In this document: positions 1-8,484 of the stretch, in pieces
Position numbering within the stretch: the first letter of the stretch is position 1
Layout: every line of letters begins with the position of its first letter
Origin: Sphingobacteriales bacterium
Lineage (GTDB): Bacteria > Bacteroidota > Bacteroidia > Chitinophagales > Chitinophagaceae
Assembly (NCBI GenBank): GCA_016192105.1
Contig: JACPUV010000038.1
Span: 1-46,012 of the forward strand
Length of the DNA stretch: 46,012 bases
Direction of reading: 5' to 3'
The notes under the pieces: generated by a model
Database searches by the model: none
Told to the model about the DNA's origin: nothing
What the model saw: only the letters and a program-made list of their open reading frames with translations
Translations under genes and position numbers: made by a program

Positions 1-1
1 C

Positions 2-1258
2 ATAACCAGTCCGCATAGTCTGCAACGGGCACTGAATTACAACGAGAAAAAACGCCAGAAGGGCCAGGCAGTTTGCATTCATGCAGAAAATTATCTGCTG
101 GCACCTTCGTATATGAATTTTCACCAGAAAATGCAGCGGCTGCAGGACCTGATTGCAAGAAATGAACGGGCAAAAAAATCCAATACGCTCCATATCTCCT
201 TAAACTTTGATCCGTCTGAGAAACTGGCTGTAGGAAAACTAACCCAGATCGCACAGGCGTATATGGAAAAGATAGGCTTTGGCTCCCAACCTTACCTGGT
301 CTATCAGCACCATGATGCCGGGCATCCCCATATCCACATCCTGACCACCAGTATCCAGCCTGATGGCAGGCGTATTGATACCTACAATATCGGCCGCAAC
401 CAGTCCGAAACCGCAAGGAAAGAATTGGAGAAAAACTTTGGTTTGATTCAGGCACAGGGCAAAAAGACCGTAAAGGCTGCCGGCATCCAGCCAATTAATG
501 CTCAGAAAGTTTTCTATGGCAAATCCGAGACCCTCCGTTCGATCACTAATGTCCTGGATGCAGTGATCAATCATTTTAAATACACTTCGCTGGCAGAACT
601 TAACGCTATCCTCCGGCAGTATAACGTAGAGGCCGACCGTGGCGGGGAAACGGGGATCGTATATAAATCAGGAGGACTTTTTTACCGGTTGCTGGATGGG
701 CAGGGCAATAAAGTCGGGGTACCAATTAAAGCCAGCCTGATTCATAATAAACCCACGTTAAAAAACCTGGAGAAGAAATTCAGGGAAAACGAGGCCCTCC
801 GGCAACCTGATAAAAAAAGGTTGAAGACCAGCATAGACTGGGTGCTGGCCAAATCTCCGGGCAGCCTGGAAGGTTTGATCACTGCCCTGAAAAAAGAAGG
901 GGTGCAGGTAGTGCTGAGGGAGAATAAGCAGGGTCAGGTTTATGGGATCACTTTTATTGATTACCGGACAAAAGCCGTCTTTAACGGGAGTGATATAGGC
1001 AAGCCCTACAGCATCGCCGGCATCCGGGCCACCCTGGACTCGGGTCAACCGGGCCGGGAAAAAGCCCCAAAACCCGCCGCTAAAACCTCCAAATCAAAGA
1101 ATTTCAGAAAAAGCCCGGAGCCTTCCCCGGCCATCGAGTCCCACCCCAATCAAGATGGTTTGCTCAAAGAACTGCTGGAGCAGGAAAAGAACCTGAGCCG
1201 GGTTCCCGGTGAACTGCTGAAGAAAAAGAGGAAAAAACGCAATCCTAACCCTAAATAA
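2..1258 (+). CDS. MobB-like conjugative relaxase, 5' end cut by the window
   Basis: Relaxase that would nick oriT and lead the transferred strand during mobilization. The reading frame is open from base 2. The residues before the first ATG (113) already look like relaxase (…RALNYNEKKRQKGQA…), so the gene starts outside the window and the ATG at 113 is internal. About 418 residues are visible. The motif NTLHISLNFDPSEKL is followed by the metal-binding histidine cluster HHDAGHPHIHI at visible residues 103-113, as in Bacteroidota MobB/TraI-type relaxases. The C-terminus is lysine/proline-rich and probably disordered. The coupling-protein gene starts 6 bp downstream, so the two are very likely co-transcribed. 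Family assignment is firm; the exact MOB subgroup is inferred. Confidence 0.9.
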   Translation: MTSPHSLQRALNYNEKKRQKGQAVCIHAENYLLAPSYMNFHQKMQRLQDLIARNERAKKSNTLHISLNFDPSEKLAVGKLTQIAQAYMEKIGFGSQPYLVYQHHDAGHPHIHILTTSIQPDGRRIDTYNIGRNQSETARKELEKNFGLIQAQGKKTVKAAGIQPINAQKVFYGKSETLRSITNVLDAVINHFKYTSLAELNAILRQYNVEADRGGETGIVYKSGGLFYRLLDGQGNKVGVPIKASLIHNKPTLKNLEKKFRENEALRQPDKKRLKTSIDWVLAKSPGSLEGLITALKKEGVQVVLRENKQGQVYGITFIDYRTKAVFNGSDIGKPYSIAGIRATLDSGQPGREKAPKPAAKTSKSKNFRKSPEPSPAIESHPNQDGLLKELLEQEKNLSRVPGELLKKKRKKRNPNPK

Positions 1259-1264
1259 GTTGCT

Positions 1265-3238
1265 ATGTCATCCGGAACCGGCGAAAATGAAGTTGGTCTC
1301 AGAAAAATCCTGGACTTTACCCGGCTGGGGGCCATTTTGGTCCTCCTCCTGCACTGTTATTTTTTCTGTTACGCGGCTTTTGACCGCTGGGGGCTTACTG
1401 CCCCGTGGAGCGACCAGTTCCTCCAAAATATTGCCCGTACGGGACTCTACAGCACGGTTTGGAAGTCTAAATGGATTACCCTTGGATTGTTGGGGATCTC
1501 CCTGCTGGGTGCCAGGGGTAAAAAAACCGAAAATATCAACCCCCGATCGATCCTGGCCTATCTGGGTTTAGGATTGGGCCTGTATTTCTCCAGCACCCTT
1601 ATACTTGGCTTTCAGGGAAAGGTGGAAGACCTGGCAACCGGGTATATGACCCTGACCGGGACTGGGTTTTTATTAATGCTGGCGGGGGGCAACCTGCTCA
1701 GTCGTTACATTAAGCTGAATTTGGGAAAGGATATTTTCAACGAGTTGAATGAAACCTTCCCGCAGGAAGAGCGGTTACTGGAGAATGAATACTCGATCAA
1801 TCTGCCTGCTCAGTATAACCTGAAGGGTAATATCCGCAAAAGCTGGATCAATATCATTAATCCGTTTCGGGGGCTACTCGTTTGCGGCTCTCCTGGAGCC
1901 GGTAAATCCTACTTCGTGATACAACATATAATCCGACAGCATATCCGGAAAGGGTTTACCATGCTGGTCTATGACTTTAAGTATGACGACCTGACCAAAA
2001 TTGCCTATAATACCTTGCTGAAACACAAGAGCAGTTACAAAATCGAACCGGAATTCTACACGATCAATTTTGATGATCTTTCCAAAAGTCACCGCTGCAA
2101 TCCACTCGATGCCTCCACCATGTTTGATATTACAGATGCGACCGAAGCTTCCCGGTCGATTATGATGGGCCTGAACCGGGACTGGATCACCAAGCAGGGA
2201 GATTTTTTTGTGGAGTCCCCGATCAATTTTTTAACGGCGATCATCTGGTTCCTGAAAAAATATCAAAATGGAAAATATCTCACCTTGCCGCATGTAATTG
2301 AACTGATGCAGGTTGACTATGAGAAGTTATTCTCTGTCCTCCGCACTGAACCTGAAATCGAGGTTCTGATCAATCCGTTCATTTCTGCGTATCAGAACGA
2401 TGCGATGGAACAATTGGAGGGGCAGATTGCAAGTGCCAAGATCGGCATGGCCCGACTTTCCTCCCCCCAACTATACTGGGTTTTGTCTGCCAACGATTTT
2501 ACACTCGATATCAACAATCCGGAGAAACCTAAGATAGTTTGTCTGGCCAATAACCCACAAAAACAACAGATTTACGGCGCTGTCCTATCGCTCTATGTTA
2601 CGAGACTGATAAAACTAGTAAATCAGAAGAACCGCCTCAAGTCAAGTCTTGTTTTTGACGAGTTCCCAACCATTTTCTTTAATGATATTGATAGCTTGAT
2701 TGCTACCGCACGTTCCAACAAGGTTGCAACCTGCCTTGGGATACAGGATTTCAGCCAGTTAAAGAAGGACTACGGGCCCGACCAGTCTGCGGTCATAATG
2801 AATATTACGGGGAATATCATCAGCGGACAGGTAACGGGCGAAACCTCCAAGGTCCTGTCCGAGCGCTTCGGAAAGATCAACCAGGTAAAAGAGAGCATAT
2901 CGATCAATAGGACAGATACATCAGTAAGTAAATCCAGTCAGTTGGATTTTGCGGTTCCTCAGTCAAAGATTGCCGGGCTCTCATCGGGTGAATTTGTGGG
3001 AATGGTTGCAGATGATCCGACAAATAAAATAAAGCTGAAGACATTTCACTCCGAAATTCTCAATAATCACAAAGCTTTAGAAACTGAATCCAGCTCATAC
3101 AAAAGTTTACCCAAAATAATAAAGGTCACTGTAAAGATGGTTAATGAGAATTTCCGAAAGATTAAGACTGAAATAACCGAAGTAATTGAAAATGAAATTG
3201 AAAGACTCCTTAATACACCAGGACTTGAAAAAGTTTAG
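1265..3238 (+). CDS. TraG/VirD4-type conjugative coupling ATPase (MobC/TraG-like)
   Basis: Inner-membrane ATPase that brings the relaxase-DNA complex to a type IV secretion channel. The 657 residues begin with several hydrophobic segments (about residues 18-40, 70-84, 95-115 and 125-145), then a cytoplasmic ATPase domain. Walker A GSPGAGKS is at residues 208-215 and Walker B LVFDE at 462-466, followed by a VirD4-like region (ATARSNKVATCLGIQDFSQL). Length fits the Bacteroidota mobilization TraG/MobC family. It follows the relaxase by 6 bp. No other type IV secretion genes are visible, so the element may be mobilizable rather than self-transmissible, or the remaining genes lie to the left. Confidence 0.9.
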   Translation: MSSGTGENEVGLRKILDFTRLGAILVLLLHCYFFCYAAFDRWGLTAPWSDQFLQNIARTGLYSTVWKSKWITLGLLGISLLGARGKKTENINPRSILAYLGLGLGLYFSSTLILGFQGKVEDLATGYMTLTGTGFLLMLAGGNLLSRYIKLNLGKDIFNELNETFPQEERLLENEYSINLPAQYNLKGNIRKSWINIINPFRGLLVCGSPGAGKSYFVIQHIIRQHIRKGFTMLVYDFKYDDLTKIAYNTLLKHKSSYKIEPEFYTINFDDLSKSHRCNPLDASTMFDITDATEASRSIMMGLNRDWITKQGDFFVESPINFLTAIIWFLKKYQNGKYLTLPHVIELMQVDYEKLFSVLRTEPEIEVLINPFISAYQNDAMEQLEGQIASAKIGMARLSSPQLYWVLSANDFTLDINNPEKPKIVCLANNPQKQQIYGAVLSLYVTRLIKLVNQKNRLKSSLVFDEFPTIFFNDIDSLIATARSNKVATCLGIQDFSQLKKDYGPDQSAVIMNITGNIISGQVTGETSKVLSERFGKINQVKESISINRTDTSVSKSSQLDFAVPQSKIAGLSSGEFVGMVADDPTNKIKLKTFHSEILNNHKALETESSSYKSLPKIIKVTVKMVNENFRKIKTEITEVIENEIERLLNTPGLEKV

Positions 3239-3342
3239 GAGATTAACACCTGAAACTATACTCCGCCTCGCATTATATTGTAAATCATCAACTTTGAAAA
3301 TAATTGCTATATTTATAATCCAAACCACTGAAACACGTTTTG

Positions 3343-3888
3343 ATGAAGATGGAAGGAAATCTGGAAATCGAGCATTTGGCAAAGTTTGTTCAGAAGTTCA
3401 GCGAAACACAATGCGATTTTCTTTGTGAGAATTGTATCGTAGCACTTGAATCAAACAGCCACTCTACGGGGTGCAAAATTGAGGTTACAGGCGATTCTAG
3501 CAAATCATTTACGCTAATTTGGAAAAAAAAAGTAAATAAAACTGGTTATAAAGAACAAAAGAAATTTATTGAACACGGTGCAGAAACCATTGCATTTATG
3601 CTTACGCCTCAATTAACTGAATTTTCAGTTATTGAGGAAGCTACAATAGGAACTGGATTCGATTATTGGCTCGGGTATGACGAGTCCCATGAAAATTATA
3701 ACCCAAAGAATTTCATGCAAGCACGACTGGAAATTTCAGGCATTAACTCCGAAACATCGATTAATACTGTAGAAAAAAGAGTAAAAGAGAAAAAGAAACA
3801 AACGAACAAAACAGCGCATCTTAAATTACCTGCCTATGTTTCAGTGACAGAGTTTGCTTCACCTAAAACATATTTTGGAAAGAAATAA
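3343..3888 (+). CDS. Unknown cargo protein, first gene of a two-gene cassette
   Basis: Not recognised with confidence. The open frame reaches back to a TTG at 3340, but the ATG at 3343 (or 3349) is the more natural start, giving about 181 residues. There is no signal peptide or membrane segment. Residues about 85-130 read as alternating strands with the conserved-looking phrases TGFDYWLG and RLEISG. A basic stretch (EKRVKEKKKQTNK) follows, then LPAYVSVTEF near the end. The stop TAA shares its last base with the ATG of the next gene, so the two are translationally coupled. The DNA is clearly more AT-rich than the transfer genes. A nuclease-like fold with Asp (GFDYW) and Glu (RLEIS) is only a speculation. 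Confidence 0.6.
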   Translation: MKMEGNLEIEHLAKFVQKFSETQCDFLCENCIVALESNSHSTGCKIEVTGDSSKSFTLIWKKKVNKTGYKEQKKFIEHGAETIAFMLTPQLTEFSVIEEATIGTGFDYWLGYDESHENYNPKNFMQARLEISGINSETSINTVEKRVKEKKKQTNKTAHLKLPAYVSVTEFASPKTYFGKK

Positions 3889-5240
3889 TGGATATCCGGC
3901 TATTACATAGGGAGGCCGTTGAATTAGCGAAGCTAGCTAATAAATCACTGCAGGGCGGAGATAATGTCGGCTATTTAGACTTTGCAGCTCGTGCATTGGT
4001 AAAAGAAAAAAAAGCTGCACTTGAACTCATTAGCGATTTTGATGCTGAACCTACCAGATCTGTACTCTTTAGAAGCGCCGCAACTATTGCCTTTAATATC
4101 GGAAATTTTGAAGAATCCCTCAAACTGGCACATCTTGCTTTGGCAGGTAATCCATATGATGAAATAAAAGTGGAACTCAAAGAAATTTTAGAGAATGCCC
4201 AGATGGCGATTGACAACAATTTAAGTAAAGTTATCGGCCTTGAAAATGCCTATATTGAATCTTTACGTGAAAAGGCTATCAACATCAAACTTGAACCAGT
4301 TGAGAACAGGTATTCAAAAGCTATAGTTTTAGATTATATCACAGATTTTCTGAAAAATATTCAAAATTGCTTTTCAAATTTTTCAGAAGTCAACTTTAAA
4401 AAAGCATTTTCTTTCAGTGATTTTGCCGACTATAACAAAACATTCAATCTATTTAAGAAAGACACAAAAGCTCTTTGTGTAGGATTAAAATTTAAGAGTT
4501 TCGGAGTGAGTGTAGCGGTAGACACCTCATTGATGAATTACAAGGATATCACTTCACCAAAATTTAAAGTCTTTAAGGGTTCAATCTTTACACAGTTTAA
4601 AGAAGATGTATTAATGGCTGAGTTCAATGATACCGGTTATCAAAAGAAAATAAAAAAGAAATACACTGATGAGGAAAGAAACCTAATATTTGGGCCATTG
4701 GTGGATTCGCTTAAGGAAAAAAGTAAGTATAGGATTTCAATTGTAGATAAGGATTTTAAAGAAACTGTTAAATCTGTACCTGTCATCAATTCAAAAAGTA
4801 TGCTTGTAATGAAACCCCCCATAGAAAAAAGTAAGCAGTTTGACGATAGCGAGATATTATTGAAACGAACACTGGAGCTAACCAATCCTTCTGGTCATAA
4901 AGGCGAAAAGATATTATCTGAAGCACTTGAATATGCCGAGTTTAAGGTTAATTTAAAGGATTTGACAATTGATGGAAGAACCGCTTACTTTATTAACCCC
5001 TACGAGCAAAAGGTAATATTTAATAGGGGAACATTTTTGATTGATGATGAGGTTTACAAAATATACGTTGAAGGTCAGAACTTCCAGGAAATGGAGAATA
5101 TTTTTACGAAAGAGTTGATATCTAAATTTGAAAGTTTACTAAATAAAGAAGCGGAAGCACTATCAAAGAAAGAGCAACTTAGCGTAGATGATAATACCAT
5201 ACTTGATTCATTCAAGAGTACAATAATGAAAGGATGGTGA
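3888..5240 (+). CDS. Unknown cargo protein with TPR-like N-terminus, second gene of the cassette
   Basis: A 450-residue soluble protein not recognised as a named family. Residues about 1-105 are helical and resemble tetratricopeptide-type helices (EAVELAKLANKSLQGG… ATIAFNIGNFEESLKLAHLALAGNP), a common protein-interaction scaffold. The middle (about 150-300) is mixed and rich in Lys and Phe. The last 150 residues are also mixed α/β. No catalytic motif, signal peptide or transmembrane helix stands out. The start overlaps the upstream stop by one base. The coupled pair, its AT-rich codon use and its place between mobilization genes and the integrase mark it as accessory cargo, where defence or stress genes are often found. 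That role is an inference. Confidence 0.6.
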   Translation: MDIRLLHREAVELAKLANKSLQGGDNVGYLDFAARALVKEKKAALELISDFDAEPTRSVLFRSAATIAFNIGNFEESLKLAHLALAGNPYDEIKVELKEILENAQMAIDNNLSKVIGLENAYIESLREKAINIKLEPVENRYSKAIVLDYITDFLKNIQNCFSNFSEVNFKKAFSFSDFADYNKTFNLFKKDTKALCVGLKFKSFGVSVAVDTSLMNYKDITSPKFKVFKGSIFTQFKEDVLMAEFNDTGYQKKIKKKYTDEERNLIFGPLVDSLKEKSKYRISIVDKDFKETVKSVPVINSKSMLVMKPPIEKSKQFDDSEILLKRTLELTNPSGHKGEKILSEALEYAEFKVNLKDLTIDGRTAYFINPYEQKVIFNRGTFLIDDEVYKIYVEGQNFQEMENIFTKELISKFESLLNKEAEALSKKEQLSVDDNTILDSFKSTIMKGW

Positions 5241-5406
5241 TTTTATTAAGCATTTGTTGAACTTACAAGCCAAATTCACCTACCTTTATAAGAGCGTATT
5301 TGAAACGTAGCACAAGTCAAAATTATCGTTTACGCATTCGTTTACGGTTTTCTGCAACAGTAATGACTTCCAATAAATTATCTAGCCACAGGCGAGGCTA
5401 CTTAAT
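5241..5406. other. Convergent intergenic gap between cargo gene and integrase
   Basis: AT-rich spacer between two convergent genes. It contains a short direct repeat CGTTTACG…CGTTTACG (about 5330-5347) and a weak hairpin with arms TAGCC (5383-5387) and GGCTA (5396-5400). The string TTTACGGTTTT here reappears inverted upstream of the integrase near 6835-6845. No clear terminator or gene is seen. Confidence 0.4.
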
Positions 5407-6675
5407 TCATCCTTTAAAGCTCCTTTCACTAAAATGAATTGCCCCATTCTTCCTTCCCGATAATTTTGCTTTTAAAGCCCTCATATCCTCACTTATTTTC
5501 CTCTCCAGCACATGCACATAAATCTGCGTAGTGGATAATTTTGAATGGCCAAGCATTTTGCTTACAGTCTCAAGCGGGATTCCATTATTCAATGTTACAG
5601 TGGTCGCAAATGTATGCCTGGCGAGGTGGAAGGTCATGGTCTTATTTATTTTACAGATCTCAGCGATTTCTTTCAGGTATATATTCATTTTCTGATTAGA
5701 GATCACAGGCAGCACTCCTCCAGCGATTTCAACATCAGGCCGCCCTTTATATTTATCCAATATTTCGATTGCCTGGGGTAGTAACGGGACACTCACTTTT
5801 GTATCCGTTTTCTTTCTGGACGTTTTAATCCAGAGTTCTCCATCTATTCCCCGAAGGATATTATCTCTACCTAGGCTAACCAGATCGATGTAGGCTAACC
5901 CTGTATAACAGCTAAAAAGAAACAAATCCCTGCATTTTCTTAATTTCTCTGACTTTAATTCCACCTGGTGAAGTAAGCTGATTTCAGATTCAAGTAAAAA
6001 CTCCCTCTCAAACCTTTGGAACCTTAATTTATATTGTAAAAACGGGTCCTTGGGTATCCAGTCCATTTTGTAACCCAGGGTTACGATTTTCCGGAGCCGC
6101 TCCATGTGCTTCATTATCCCATTATTGGAAAGAGGGTTACTTTTCTCTAGGGGCGTAGTTGTCTTTAGAAAGAGTTCAAAATGCGAGATAAACTGATAAT
6201 TCAATTCACAAAGCAGGATATCATCTGTCCGGTACTTTTCCTTCAGGAAAAGCCGGATATACTTCTCAGTAGACCCGTAGTTTTTAAAGGTCCCCGGCTT
6301 TAGCAACTCCTTTGCGGTTTCAGTGTGGTAAGTAAATAAATTCATCAGGGTATTCAGCGGCCTATCTTCGCCAATATAGAGTCGCTTAATTGCTTCTGCA
6401 GAAACAGGGCTGTTCATCCTAATCAGTTGATGAAAACATTCTGTCAGTTTATACCGGACATCATCCAGAAATGGATTTATATAATTAACCAGTTCCTTGC
6501 TCCCGGTCACACACTGGCGATTGGGGTCCCAGGTTTTTGGATTAACGGAGCGGTTAACAGAAAATTCAGCTCTCCGTTTATTTACAGATATTCTTGCATA
6601 GATAAGTGCTTCAGCACTCCTGCCTGGAGGATAGCGTAGAATAAACCGAACGTTGAAGGTTTTAGTACTTTGCAT
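5407..6675 (-). CDS. Tyrosine recombinase / integrase of the mobile element
   Basis: Site-specific recombinase, expected to integrate and excise the element at the neighbouring tRNA. The 422 residues follow the Bacteroidota integrase layout: an N-terminal arm-binding domain, a SAM-like core-binding domain (about 100-210) and a C-terminal catalytic domain. Catalytic residues visible are box II H350-L-A-R353-H, H377 in GHS, and the nucleophile Y386 in TQIYVHV. The usual first arginine is replaced by alanine (A261 in CYTGLAYIDL), as can happen in the CTnDOT-like branch of Bacteroidota integrases. The gene starts about 215 bp from tRNA-Pro and reads away from it. ATG start at 6675. Confidence 0.93.
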   Translation of the reverse strand: MQSTKTFNVRFILRYPPGRSAEALIYARISVNKRRAEFSVNRSVNPKTWDPNRQCVTGSKELVNYINPFLDDVRYKLTECFHQLIRMNSPVSAEAIKRLYIGEDRPLNTLMNLFTYHTETAKELLKPGTFKNYGSTEKYIRLFLKEKYRTDDILLCELNYQFISHFELFLKTTTPLEKSNPLSNNGIMKHMERLRKIVTLGYKMDWIPKDPFLQYKLRFQRFEREFLLESEISLLHQVELKSEKLRKCRDLFLFSCYTGLAYIDLVSLGRDNILRGIDGELWIKTSRKKTDTKVSVPLLPQAIEILDKYKGRPDVEIAGGVLPVISNQKMNIYLKEIAEICKINKTMTFHLARHTFATTVTLNNGIPLETVSKMLGHSKLSTTQIYVHVLERKISEDMRALKAKLSGRKNGAIHFSERSFKG

Positions 6676-6769
6676 TGCAACACATTTTGGAGTTAAACCA
6701 ACCTTGTTCTTCAGTACTGTTTGTGAGTGAAATGACCCTAAAACTAGTCAGGAAAGCGGGTAAATTCTG

Positions 6770-6830
6770 TTCACCGGTTTATTCACCTGCCGGGTGAATG
6801 ATTTGGTGAATTTTTGTATTCATTTGTGAA
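6770..6830. promoter_or_regulatory. Nested TTCACC/GGTGAA repeats upstream of the integrase
   Basis: Two TTCACC boxes (6770-6775, 6782-6787) face two GGTGAA boxes (within 6792-6798 and at 6805-6810), giving a nested inverted array. A further TTCATTTGTGAA palindrome lies at 6819-6830. The array sits between the integrase start and the tRNA, where arm-type integrase sites, excisionase sites or an int operator are expected. Function is inferred from position and symmetry only. Confidence 0.5.
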
Positions 6831-6831
6831 T

Positions 6832-6862
6832 AAAAAAACCGTAAATCGTTGATTTACGGCCT
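6832..6862 (-). terminator. Intrinsic terminator downstream of tRNA-Pro
   Basis: Hairpin arms CCGTAAATC (6839-6847) and GATTTACGG (6851-6859) with a short loop. On the minus strand it is followed by seven T, fitting a terminator for the leftward tRNA-Pro transcript. If the tRNA 3' end is the element junction, this terminator belongs to the element. Confidence 0.75.
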
Positions 6863-6890
6863 TTTATAAGCTTGAAAATTAGCTAGGTTG

Positions 6891-6910
6891 TCGGGAGGAC
6901 AGGATTCGAA
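6891..6910. other. Probable attachment site (tRNA-Pro 3' end)
   Basis: The integrase gene and its repeat array abut the 3' end of tRNA-Pro, the classic target for tyrosine recombinases. The mobile-element genes all lie on the side of the tRNA 3' end, as expected for integration there. The exact core cannot be defined because the second copy, at the left end of the element, is outside the window. Confidence 0.5.
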
Positions 6911-6964
6911 CCTGCGACCCCCTGGTCCCAAACCAGGTATTCTACCGGGCTGAACTACCTCCCG
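6891..6964 (-). tRNA. tRNA-Pro(TGG)
   Basis: On the minus strand a 74-nt cloverleaf can be drawn: acceptor arms CGGGAGG/CCTCCCG, T arm containing GGTTCGAATCC, and an anticodon arm CCTGG-TTTGGGA-CCAGG giving anticodon TGG (proline). CCA is not encoded. The flanking promoter and terminator fit a single-gene unit. It is the likely integration target of the element at its 3' side. Confidence 0.95.
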
Positions 6965-6987
6965 AACACCCCATTTTCAGGGGAGTG

Positions 6988-6995
6988 CAAATATA
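6988..6995 (-). promoter_or_regulatory. Bacteroidota-type -7 box for tRNA-Pro
   Basis: The minus strand reads TATATTTG here, a full match to the Bacteroidota -7 consensus TAnnTTTG, 23 bp upstream of the tRNA 5' end. The matching -33 position is weak. Confidence 0.6.
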
Positions 6996-7028
6996 CAGGC
7001 TTCAGCCCTATTTACCCATTTTAAAAGA

Positions 7029-7060
7029 AAAGGACCGGGAGATGCCGGTCCTTTGAAAAT
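7029..7060 (-). terminator. Terminator of the metzincin gene
   Basis: Perfect 10-bp arms AAAGGACCGG (7029-7038) and CCGGTCCTTT (7045-7054), 6-nt loop, lying 21 bp beyond the stop codon of the leftward protease gene and followed on that strand by a T-rich tract. Confidence 0.75.
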
Positions 7061-7075
7061 ACGTTGAATTCTATT

Positions 7076-8383
7076 TTATTGCTGCGGCAAACTCAGGGGA
7101 TTGGTGGCAGAATAATACATCAGCTTATTGTACTGATTATTTGACACATCATCCAGGTACACGGAGAACTCCACAATCACTTTCTTTCCTTTCAGATCCG
7201 GGATATATTCAAACGGCAGAAACAATTCAATATTCTTTTTGGCCTTGTTATAACTCACTTTTGAATTCGGCAATAAGGTCATCTTTTTATAGGCCGCCAC
7301 CGAACCACCCCAGTTATAATACAAGCCATTGGTGCGGACATAATACCCGTCCTCCGTGGCCAGCCGGGCCACAAAATATACTTCTCCCAGCTTGGAATTG
7401 GTCTTCAGGTCAAATACCGGCTCGATCACCAACCCGTTTCGTGTGCTGTTGGTTGTAACGGTAAGCTTGTTGAAATTGGAAATTTCCACCTTGGGAACCA
7501 GTTTCACGGCCTCTTTCTGTCCCCTGGGATACAATGCAGCAATAAGCGCCTTATCACCGGCTGATAATTCATAGTTGTCCTTCAGGGAATAGCCATCCGT
7601 GGTTTGCCAGGATTCAACGGAATAATGCATGATCGATTGCGGATCGTACACCGTTCCATTGGTATAAAATTGTTCGGCAACTTCAAAAACATTGAAATCG
7701 ACCTTTTCCCTGTTCCAGCCCTGCGTTTCCAGGTAATAGTTATATACAGAATCTGACTTATTCCAGTGAATGGCTCCGGGAAAACTTTGTTCGTGCAACA
7801 AACCCAGCGCATGGCCAAACTCATGCACTACTACCCGGCGCAATTCTTTTTCGGACCAGCGGTTTGGCTCAAGCAGCATTTCATCTTCAATATTCCTCAC
7901 GTTATACGGTCCGTTATTGCCTTTTTTTTGCAGCTTCGAAATATAATAGGAAATATCAGACAAATAGATCGTATCAAAATTGATGGTTTGCTCATCTTTC
8001 GACCGGAATTTCGCTTCCGTTCCCACAGCCGAATTATGCCCCCGGCCCTTGCCCAACTGGACCCGGATTATCGCATTCGGATCATTATCGGGCACAAACC
8101 GAAACCGGATATTAGCATATTTCTCCCATTCTTTGGCGCTCTGCATTACTTTTTCCCTCAGCAGTTTACCGCCCCCCGGCATAAATTTTACCAGCAGCTC
8201 TTTCCCGTTTTCCCAGGTATGATAGTTATCCGCCACACCCCGGGGTTTAGTGGTATCCACTTCTGAAAACAGGGCATCGGCCAGGATGGTGGTACAAGCC
8301 GGTCTGGGCAGACCCTGGGCAAAAATCCCCGTACCGGCCGTACTGCCGATGAGGCCTATCAGGGCAAAAAGAATGTACTTCAT
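7076..8383 (-). CDS. Secreted zinc metalloprotease of the metzincin (astacin-like) clan
   Basis: A 435-residue exported peptidase. The N-terminus is a cleavable signal peptide (MKYILFALIGLIGS… ending near IFAQG). The extended zinc site HEFGHALGLLHEQ lies at about residues 186-198 (three His ligands, catalytic Glu, HExxHxxGxxHE form). The Met-turn SIMHYS is at about residue 249, with the Tyr expected in astacins. The roughly 140 residues after residue 290 form a β-rich C-terminal domain not recognised. Substrates are unknown; a nutritional or predatory protease is plausible. It is a single-gene unit with its own terminator. The ATG at 8383 begins directly at the signal peptide. Confidence 0.88.
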   Translation of the reverse strand: MKYILFALIGLIGSTAGTGIFAQGLPRPACTTILADALFSEVDTTKPRGVADNYHTWENGKELLVKFMPGGGKLLREKVMQSAKEWEKYANIRFRFVPDNDPNAIIRVQLGKGRGHNSAVGTEAKFRSKDEQTINFDTIYLSDISYYISKLQKKGNNGPYNVRNIEDEMLLEPNRWSEKELRRVVVHEFGHALGLLHEQSFPGAIHWNKSDSVYNYYLETQGWNREKVDFNVFEVAEQFYTNGTVYDPQSIMHYSVESWQTTDGYSLKDNYELSAGDKALIAALYPRGQKEAVKLVPKVEISNFNKLTVTTNSTRNGLVIEPVFDLKTNSKLGEVYFVARLATEDGYYVRTNGLYYNWGGSVAAYKKMTLLPNSKVSYNKAKKNIELFLPFEYIPDLKGKKVIVEFSVYLDDVSNNQYNKLMYYSATNPLSLPQQ

Positions 8384-8484
8384 ATTGGTTATTTTCTACG
8401 AATATAATATCCTTTTCAGGATCCGTAATACCGCAGGGAGGGTATATTATGGCCGGGAAGCCGTTTTCTGAATAAAGAGGGATG

